From Candidatus Iainarchaeum sp. (GTDB lineage Archaea; Iainarchaeota; Iainarchaeia; Iainarchaeales; UBA10191): a DNA stretch of 6,994 nucleotides. The notes beneath the pieces are model-generated. The model saw only the letters and a list, made by a program, of their open reading frames with translations, did not search any database and was not told where the DNA came from. Position numbers and translations under genes: made by a program. Shown here in pieces: positions 1 to 4,177 of the stretch. The DNA is taken from the NCBI GenBank assembly GCA_013331925.1, contig DUFJ01000071.1, positions 5,698 to 12,691 of the forward strand. Reading direction: 5' to 3'. Numbering within the stretch: the first letter of the stretch is position 1; every line of letters begins with the position of its first letter.

Positions 1-1
1 T

Positions 2-43
2 AAGGAAAGGCTGAAAAACCTTGAGGAAGTGCTTTCTGCATGA
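2..43 (+). CDS. C-terminal tail of an upstream gene (partial)
   Basis: The frame beginning at base 2 is open to a TGA at 41-43 and reads KERLKNLEEVLSA, a short charged helical tail. Its stop overlaps the ATG of the PIN-domain gene (ATGA, 40-43), the usual signature of translational coupling inside an operon. PIN-domain toxins are commonly preceded by a small antitoxin whose C-terminal tail binds the toxin, so this could be the end of an antitoxin. That role is inferred from position only; 13 residues are too few to assign a family. Confidence 0.55.
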   Translation, partial: KERLKNLEEVLSA

Positions 44-705
44 ATTCAATAGTTTTTGACTCAAGCAGCATTATCTCAATCTCGGAAAAATGCTTCATCA
101 AGGTCTTGGAAAAGCTTTCGCAAAAAGCAGAACTCGCAATTCCGAAAAAAGTAGAGTTTGAAAGCATCACAAGGCCTTCACACATCAAAGCCTTCGAGCT
201 TAACGCTTTAAGGATTCAGACAGCCTTAAGCCAGGGCTGGATTAAAAGCATCCAGCTAGAGCCAGAATTCCTGCAGCTCTCGCTTAGGGTTAAAGAAACA
301 GCAAACTCTTGCTTTTTCATAAACAACAGGCCTTTTGTCCTAATACAGGACGGAGAGGCTGAAACCTTAGCGCTTTTAAGGCAGTTAGGCGCAAGCACTC
401 TCGTGATTGACGAAAGGAATACTAGAATGCTCATTGAAGACATTCAAGGGCTGCATTCATACCTGCAGGCAAGAATTGCGGGCATCATGAAGAACGAGCA
501 AAAAATTGCTGAATTGAAGAAAATGCTTTCAGGAATCAAGGTATGCCGCTCAAGCGAGCTTATCGCTTGGGCTTTTGAGAAAGGCATTCTTGAAAGCGAG
601 CTGCAAAAAAACAAGGAATCATTAGAGGCTGCATTGTATGCTGTAAAGTATTCAGGCTGCGCTGTTTCAGAAAGGGAAATCAACGATTACCTGGGAAACT
701 TTTGA
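40..705 (+). CDS. PIN-domain protein with a C-terminal helical extension (putative RNase, toxin-like)
   Basis: This 221-residue protein carries a PIN-like nuclease core, a fold that cleaves RNA with metal ions held by acidic residues. The pattern is visible: an N-terminal strand with D7 (IVFDSSSIIS), E39 in the second conserved segment, D104-G-E-A-E108 near the middle, and the strand LVIDERNTR with D124 and R126/R129. The DGEAE...IDE.NTR spacing resembles the DUF3368-type PIN proteins, which pair with small antitoxins. Typical members are about 150-160 residues; here about 65 extra residues follow the core (roughly 155-221). They are Lys/Glu-rich and helical, and their role is unknown. The start is chosen because ATG at 40 overlaps the upstream stop as ATGA and the first Asp falls at residue 7, as expected. 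Substrate and toxicity are inferences from the family. Confidence 0.75.
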   Translation: MNSIVFDSSSIISISEKCFIKVLEKLSQKAELAIPKKVEFESITRPSHIKAFELNALRIQTALSQGWIKSIQLEPEFLQLSLRVKETANSCFFINNRPFVLIQDGEAETLALLRQLGASTLVIDERNTRMLIEDIQGLHSYLQARIAGIMKNEQKIAELKKMLSGIKVCRSSELIAWAFEKGILESELQKNKESLEAALYAVKYSGCAVSEREINDYLGNF

Positions 706-750
706 AAAAAGGGTTTTGCAAAGCATTTTTTGGTAATTTTTGAAAAAAGG
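700..750 (+). repeat. Pair of 13-bp direct repeats flanking the PIN/GNAT gene junction
   Basis: The sequence TTTTGAAAAAAGG occurs at 700-712 and again at 738-750, 38 bp apart. The first copy contains the stop codon of the PIN gene (703-705). The second supplies the AAGG that precedes the GNAT start at 758. It may be a small local duplication. The region is A/T-rich, so chance cannot be excluded. Confidence 0.5.
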
Positions 751-757
751 TTTTTTG

Positions 758-1216
758 ATGCGGATTGAAAAAGCAAGCGAAAAAGACGCTGAACTAATAA
801 GCAGAATGATTTCTTCAGAATTCCCTTACACTGAAGCAAACCCTGAAAACCTGAAAAAAAGGATGCAAAGGCAAAACATAAGGCTCTTCAAGGCAGTGGA
901 GGAAGGAAAGATTGTGGGTTTTATAGAATTGGAATTCTTGGACAACCTTTTCGGAGTCTGGCGCATTAACGGAATTGCTGTTGAAGAAAAGCACAGGAAA
1001 AAAGGCTTTGGGAAAAAACTTGCGGAATTTGGAGTGGAGTTTGCGAAAGAACAAAATGCCTTGGAGCTTGTACTTCTTGTAAGCCTTGAAAACAAGGCGG
1101 CGAAAAAAATTTACCAAAACCTTGGCTTCAAAAAGAAAGGATTGTGGAAAAGCAAGGTTGGGGGGAAAAAAGCTGAAGAATGGAGTTTGCAGCTGGAAGA
1201 CAAAAGGATTGCCTGA
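758..1216 (+). CDS. GNAT-family N-acetyltransferase (RimI-like)
   Basis: This 152-residue protein is a single GNAT domain, which transfers an acetyl group from acetyl-CoA to an amine, often a protein N-terminus or a small metabolite. The acetyl-CoA pyrophosphate-binding loop (R/Q-x-x-G-x-G/A) is clear as RKKGFG at residues 80-85, preceded by the strand INGIAVEEKHR. Motif B is seen as SLENKAAKKIYQNLGF (109-124), including the Tyr that often acts as general acid (Y119). It most resembles RimI-type protein acetylases and other small stand-alone GNATs; the substrate cannot be told from sequence. ATG at 758 is preferred over the in-frame TTG at 740 because the domain begins right after it and AAGG (747-750) lies 7 nt upstream. 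It lies 52 nt after the PIN gene on the same strand and may be co-transcribed with it. Confidence 0.85.
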   Translation: MRIEKASEKDAELISRMISSEFPYTEANPENLKKRMQRQNIRLFKAVEEGKIVGFIELEFLDNLFGVWRINGIAVEEKHRKKGFGKKLAEFGVEFAKEQNALELVLLVSLENKAAKKIYQNLGFKKKGLWKSKVGGKKAEEWSLQLEDKRIA

Positions 1217-1227
1217 GCCTGGCAATC
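1207..1227 (+). other. Perfect 7-bp hairpin across the GNAT stop codon
   Basis: GATTGCC (1207-1213) and GGCAATC (1221-1227) are exact inverted repeats separated by a 7-nt loop that contains the TGA stop (1214-1216). No T-tract follows, so it is not a standard bacterial-type terminator, and archaeal termination normally depends on T-runs. It could affect the mRNA 3' end or be fortuitous. Confidence 0.45.
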
Positions 1228-1232
1228 GACGA

Positions 1233-1252
1233 AGTTTGAGAAACTAATAAAA
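1233..1252 (+). promoter_or_regulatory. Putative promoter of the VapC-like gene (TATA-like box next to an inverted repeat)
   Basis: TAATAAAA (1245-1252) is centred about 28 nt before the ATG at 1276, where an archaeal TATA box should be for a leaderless transcript; no convincing Shine-Dalgarno is present. It is abutted by a short inverted repeat, AGTTT-GAG-AAACT (1233-1245), which could bind a regulator. The TATA spacing is the stronger point; the inverted repeat is short enough to be chance. Confidence 0.4.
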
Positions 1253-1275
1253 ACCTGACAAGACCGAATTCTGGA

Positions 1276-1686
1276 ATGAGAGTATACCTGGACTCTAATG
1301 TTTTCATTTCAGCATTTAAGCAGGAAATAGGGAGAGGCGTCCGACCGCTTTTTCTGGAAGCAGAAGAATTTTTTGAAAGAGCCAAAACCAAAAATGCAAC
1401 TCTTGTATTATCGGAACTATTTTTTGAAGAAGTTGAAAGACATTGTTTTATTAGCAAAGAAGAGACAATAGCGCGTTTAAAGAAAACGGGCTTGAAAATA
1501 GAGCTTGCTTTCATCCAAGGCAACATTGGACTGAAATTTTTTCTAAAGAAAACACACTGGTCGGACGCTGTTCACGCTGCTGTTGCAGTCAAATGCAAGT
1601 GCGATGCCATTGTAACTTTCAATATTAAAGATTTTGAAAAAATAGCTGATTTAGTGAGAGCTATTGAACCAAGGGAATTTACCTAA
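1276..1686 (+). CDS. VapC-like PIN-domain ribonuclease (putative toxin)
   Basis: This 136-residue protein has the length of a stand-alone VapC/PIN toxin, a metal-dependent endoribonuclease. The acidic active-site set is complete in the expected order: D6 in the opening strand (VYLDSNVFIS), E47 in VLSEL, D97 in HWSDAVHAAVA, and N116/D119 in the closing TFNIKDFEK. The ATG at 1276 puts the first catalytic Asp at residue 6 and is about 28 nt after a TATA-like box. Unusually, no antitoxin gene precedes it: the gene upstream is a GNAT enzyme. The only small DNA-binding protein nearby is the RHH gene on the opposite strand, whose 3' end overlaps this one by 8 bp. Whether those two form a pair is an inference. 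RNA target and toxicity are unknown. Confidence 0.82.
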   Translation: MRVYLDSNVFISAFKQEIGRGVRPLFLEAEEFFERAKTKNATLVLSELFFEEVERHCFISKEETIARLKKTGLKIELAFIQGNIGLKFFLKKTHWSDAVHAAVAVKCKCDAIVTFNIKDFEKIADLVRAIEPREFT

Positions 1687-1966
1687 TATTGTGCTTTTTA
1701 ACAAACTCTCTTGCTATGGCTTTCCTTTCTGCCTTCGTAGGCATTTTGCCATCATAGCCCCTGCTTTTTGCAAGCTTCCGAAGTTCTTCAAAACCTTCAT
1801 GGATTTCCCTAAAGCTTTCCCTGGCCATTGAAACTTCAAAAAGGTTTTTCCTGATTGCATCCTTCAAAAACTCGCTTCTTGAAGAGTAAAGGCCGGAGGC
1901 TTTGATTGCCTTGTCAATTGTTTTAGCCAAAGAATCCTCAACCTGAACTGAAAGCATTTTCGCCAT
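1679..1966 (-). CDS. Ribbon-helix-helix (CopG/VapB-like) regulator or antitoxin
   Basis: This 95-residue protein begins with a ribbon-helix-helix DNA-binding domain: a short strand MLSVQVE (4-10), helix 1 (about 11-24), a Gly turn (G25), then helix 2 starting SSRSEFLKDAIRKNL (28-42). Such proteins dimerise and insert the paired strands into the DNA major groove. The remainder (43-95) is charged and helical, ending in KKHNIR, like the toxin-binding tails of RHH antitoxins. The start is ATG at 1966; no Shine-Dalgarno is visible, so a leaderless transcript is likely. Three phased near-palindromes lie just upstream and may be its own operator. It is convergent with the VapC-like gene and shares 8 bp with its 3' end, whereas antitoxin and toxin are normally co-directional. 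It could also be an unrelated regulator. Confidence 0.82.
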   Translation of the reverse strand: MAKMLSVQVEDSLAKTIDKAIKASGLYSSRSEFLKDAIRKNLFEVSMARESFREIHEGFEELRKLAKSRGYDGKMPTKAERKAIAREFVKKHNIR

Positions 1967-1972
1967 AAAGCC

Positions 1973-2003
1973 GTTAATAACAGGTTAATAATGGGTTATT
2001 AAG
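1973..2003 (-). promoter_or_regulatory. Three phased 9-bp palindromes: putative RHH operator overlapping the promoter
   Basis: Read on the plus strand, the sites are GTTAATAAC (1973-1981, a perfect palindrome around one central base), GTTAATAAT (1984-1992) and GTTATTAAG (1995-2003), the last two each with one mismatch. They start exactly 11 bp apart, about one helical turn, so all three face the same side of the DNA. The array begins 6 bp before the RHH start codon, and its second and third copies lie where the TATA box of a leaderless transcript would be (roughly 22-37 nt upstream). RHH proteins commonly bind tandem palindromes co-operatively and repress their own genes. Autoregulation is an inference; the repeat pattern is seen directly. 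Confidence 0.6.
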
Positions 2004-2023
2004 GCTTTCTTTCGGGTTTTGGC

Positions 2024-2126
2024 TATTAATACTCGAAATCGACCGGAACTCCAGCCTAAAAGCCTTTTAATACTTCAAAAGCCAGAAGAATAACTGGTGG
2101 AATTGTGCACTCGGAAATGTTTAAAA
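2024..2126 (+). promoter_or_regulatory. Candidate promoter elements of the hicBA operon
   Basis: In the gap between the divergent RHH and HicB genes, TTTTAATA (2065-2072) is a good TATA-like box; it partly overlaps an 11-bp palindrome AAAAGCCTTTT (2058-2068). It would place transcription start near 2096, suiting a start at GTG 2105. A second box, TTTAAAA (2120-2126), is 33-39 nt before ATG 2159 and would suit that start instead. A third A/T box, TATTAATA (2024-2031), is symmetric and could serve the minus-strand RHH gene. The choice cannot be made from sequence alone. Confidence 0.35.
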
Positions 2127-2158
2127 CCATTGCCAAGCAGAATTATGAAAGTGATTTC

Positions 2159-2371
2159 ATGCGCTATAGGGCAATCATCTATAAAGACGAGGGCGGAACT
2201 TTCATTGCAGAATGCCCAAGCCTGCCGGGCTGTGTTTCTCAAGGAAAAACTAGGCAGGAAGCGTTGAATAACATCAAGGACGCTATCAAGGGCTATGTTG
2301 CAAGCCTGAAAAAACACCACGAGCCGATTCCTCCAGGGATTGAAGAGGAAGTCGTGGAAGTGCATGCCTAA
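2159..2371 (+). CDS. hicB: HicB-like antitoxin, short form (UPF0150 type)
   Basis: From ATG 2159 this is a 70-residue HicB domain, a partial RNase H-like fold that binds and blocks HicA. The family pattern is clear: an opening strand MRYRAIIYKDEGG, then FIAECPSLPGCVSQG (15-29; the P-x-LPGC signature) and TRQEALNNIKDAI (31-43). It ends soon after the domain, with no RHH or HTH DNA-binding domain, so it probably cannot repress its own promoter as long HicBs do. The frame is open upstream, with GTG at 2105 (preceded by GGTGG at 2096-2100) and ATG at 2117, which would add 18 or 14 residues. ATG 2159 is chosen because HicB proteins usually begin at the first strand. Its 3' end overlaps hicA by 8 nt, implying coupled translation. 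Confidence 0.85.
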   Translation: MRYRAIIYKDEGGTFIAECPSLPGCVSQGKTRQEALNNIKDAIKGYVASLKKHHEPIPPGIEEEVVEVHA

Positions 2372-2594
2372 ACTCAAGCCTGTTTCTGGAAAAGAGCTTG
2401 TAAAAAAATTAGCAAAGATTGGCTACTTTATAGACCACCAGACTGGAAGCCATTTTATCCTGAGGCTAAAACTAGCCCCATATAGAAGGATTACAGTTCC
2501 AAACCACAAGGAAATTGCAAAAGGCACTTTAAGGGCAATTATCAGAGAATTAGGCTTAAGCAGGCAAGAGTTTGAAGAATTAGTGGAAAAATAA
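2364..2594 (+). CDS. hicA: HicA-like mRNA interferase toxin
   Basis: This 76-residue protein matches the HicA toxin family, small double-stranded-RNA-binding-like proteins that cleave mRNA using a single His. The typical order is visible: VSGKELVKKLAKIGYFID (7-24), then TGSHFILRL (27-35) with the catalytic H30, then RRITVPNHKEIAKGTLRAIIRELGLS (41-66), where VPNHKE...GTLR.I is characteristic. ATG 2364 overlaps the hicB stop and places the protein start as usual (MPKL.PVSGKEL); the in-frame TTG at 2340 lies inside hicB and is less likely. All expected residues are present, so the toxin is probably active. The order is hicB then hicA, the less common arrangement. The stop is only 7 nt from the end of proS on the other strand. 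Confidence 0.9.
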   Translation: MPKLKPVSGKELVKKLAKIGYFIDHQTGSHFILRLKLAPYRRITVPNHKEIAKGTLRAIIRELGLSRQEFEELVEK

Positions 2595-2601
2595 AAACAA
2601 G

Positions 2602-4089
2602 TCAATACTCAAAAGCAATGTAAACTACTTCTTTCGCTGCTTTTCCGCACACTAGGCAGTTGGAGAAAGGCTTTTCTTTCAGGTCAACGCGAGTGCCTCG
2701 AACTTTAGCGCCCAAATCCTTCTCAATGGCCTCAGCGCATTTTGCAGACTCCAAGCCTGTAGAGCAAAAGCTTGCACGGACTATTTTTTTCTCGCCTAAA
2801 AGCTTTTTCGCTTCCTCAACTGTTTTTGCGTCAAGAATTATGTCCTTGAACTTCTTATCGGCTGTTTCGCGAAGGTTTTTTGTGATTTCCTTTCCCTTTT
2901 TTTCAACAAACTCCAGAAGAGATTTTTCCTTTACCTTTTCTTTTTTTTCCAAATCGCGCCTGAAAACCAAAAGCTCTTTTGCCTTCAGCTCTTTAGGTCC
3001 TATCTCTATACGCAATGGAACGCCTTTCATCTCCCAAAAATAGAATTTTTCTCCGGGCCTTTTTTCAGAACCGTCGATTTCAACCCTGTAATTTAATTCC
3101 AAAAGCCTTTCCTTCAATTCCAGGGCTTTTTTCAAAACCTTGCTTTCTTTTTCAAAATTTATTGGAACTATCACTACCTGAAGCGGGGAAATTTCGAAAG
3201 GAAACCTCAAGCCTTTATTGTCTCCGTGAGTTATTATGCAGGCAGCGAAAATCCTGTCAAAGGCAGGGCCGTAACAGGTAAGATAAGCAAACTGTTCTTG
3301 GGAGTTTTCGTCAACAAACTTTACATTGAAAGGCTTGCTGAAGTTCTGGCCCAAACAATGCGTTGAAGGCAATTGAAGCATGCGGCCGTCAGGCATTAGA
3401 GCGTCAGCAGCATAGGTGTTCACTGCTCCCGCAAACTTGTCCCATTGGGGCCTTTGGAAGAAAATGTGCGGAATCCCAAAAGCATCATGAAGGAGTTCTT
3501 GGGTTGTTTCCATGTCTTCATGCACTTGCTTCATTGAATCCTCCAAGCTTTTGAAAGCGCAATGGCCTTCAATCCAGTGGATTTCGCGAATGCGCAAAAA
3601 AGGCCTTGTGGCTCTTGTTTCATAACGGAAGACATTTGCCCTCTGGTAGGTTTTGAAAGGAAGGTCTTTATAGCTGCGAATCCACAAGGAAAACATCTGA
3701 TAGAAAGCGGTTTCTGAAGTCGGCCTTAAGGCAAACTTTTCCTCAAGCTTTGAGCCATCTCCAGTCTCAGTAACCCAGAAAACTTCCGGAGCAAAGCCTT
3801 CAACGTGCTCTTTTTCCAGGTGAAAGTTTTTTTCAGGAATCATTACAGGAAACCAGTAAGGCTTGTGTCCTTTTCTCTGCAACGCTTTTTCAAAAAGCCT
3901 TGCCATTTCCTCCATGCACAATACAGACCATGGCTGGTAGACGAGAAAGCCCTTTATATTATAGCGCAAGTCCGCAAGCTCTGCGGTTTTCAAAATTTCT
4001 GAAAACCAGTTGCTGAAATCTTTTTCCTTGTCAATATTGAAGGTTGTTTTCTCCTCTAAAGCCTGGTTTTTTTCCTGCTTTTCAGCCAT
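2602..4089 (-). CDS. proS: Proline-tRNA ligase, archaeal/eukaryotic type
   Basis: This 495-residue class IIa enzyme charges tRNA-Pro with proline in the cytoplasm. From ATG 4089 the parts appear in order: motif 1 region (YNIKGFLVYQPWS, about 43-55), the LRPTSET segment that contacts the substrate (121-127), motif 2 FRYETRATRPFLRIREIHW (154-172), the STHCLGQNFSK loop (242-252), motif 3 region HGDNKGLRFPFEISPLQVVIVPI (288-310), and the anticodon-binding domain with KRPGEKFYFWEMKGVPLRIEIGP (343-365). The C-terminal domain has C442, C451, C478 and C481 and ends in Tyr, as in archaeal enzymes with a zinc-binding tail; there is no bacterial editing insertion. Length is normal. TTG at 4098 is an upstream alternative, but ATG 4089 lies 30-37 nt from a TTTTAAAA box. 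Relative to the usual family pattern, motif 3 has GLRFPFEISP where GL.LPP..AP is common. Confidence 0.95.
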   Translation of the reverse strand: MAEKQEKNQALEEKTTFNIDKEKDFSNWFSEILKTAELADLRYNIKGFLVYQPWSVLCMEEMARLFEKALQRKGHKPYWFPVMIPEKNFHLEKEHVEGFAPEVFWVTETGDGSKLEEKFALRPTSETAFYQMFSLWIRSYKDLPFKTYQRANVFRYETRATRPFLRIREIHWIEGHCAFKSLEDSMKQVHEDMETTQELLHDAFGIPHIFFQRPQWDKFAGAVNTYAADALMPDGRMLQLPSTHCLGQNFSKPFNVKFVDENSQEQFAYLTCYGPAFDRIFAACIITHGDNKGLRFPFEISPLQVVIVPINFEKESKVLKKALELKERLLELNYRVEIDGSEKRPGEKFYFWEMKGVPLRIEIGPKELKAKELLVFRRDLEKKEKVKEKSLLEFVEKKGKEITKNLRETADKKFKDIILDAKTVEEAKKLLGEKKIVRASFCSTGLESAKCAEAIEKDLGAKVRGTRVDLKEKPFSNCLVCGKAAKEVVYIAFEY

Positions 4090-4118
4090 GAAATCCAAAA
4101 ACTAAAGGCAAGAATTGG

Positions 4119-4126
4119 TTTTAAAA
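4119..4126 (-). promoter_or_regulatory. TATA-like box for proS
   Basis: TTTTAAAA is symmetric and lies 30-37 nt upstream of the proS ATG (4089) on the minus strand. That puts transcription start a few bases before the start codon, giving a very short leader, in agreement with the lack of a Shine-Dalgarno. Spacing and sequence fit an archaeal promoter. Confidence 0.5.
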
Positions 4127-4145
4127 CAAGCGGTTTGGAGCAGAG

Positions 4146-4154
4146 TTTTATAAA
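4146..4154 (+). promoter_or_regulatory. TATA-like box for the DNA ligase operon
   Basis: TTTTATAAA is centred about 28 nt before the ligase ATG at 4178, the distance expected for a leaderless archaeal transcript; no Shine-Dalgarno is seen in the bases before the start. It lies about 20 bp from the divergent proS box, so the two promoters share an 88-bp intergenic region and might influence one another. Confidence 0.6.
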
Positions 4155-4177
4155 CGAAAACCAAGTGTAATAATAGC

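Noticed and set aside
815..1225. Minus-strand open frames opposite the GNAT gene
   Set aside because: The Phe/Ser-rich translation mirrors the AAA/GAA codons of the GNAT gene; the plus-strand frame has clear acetyl-CoA-binding motifs.
758..1966. The GNAT enzyme and RHH protein as a TacAT/AtaRT-type toxin-antitoxin pair
   Set aside because: In those systems the two genes are adjacent and co-directional, with the antitoxin first. Here they are on opposite strands with the PIN gene between them, and the GNAT domain looks like an ordinary RimI-like enzyme.
1967..2104. Small RNA or CRISPR-like repeat in the widest intergenic gap
   Set aside because: The repeats are only 9 bp with 2-bp gaps, too short for a CRISPR array, and there is no stable extended fold; an operator explains them better.
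2660..3043. Plus-strand open frame opposite the 3' part of proS
   Set aside because: It is antisense to the anticodon-binding and C-terminal domains of a well-conserved ProRS and resembles no protein family.
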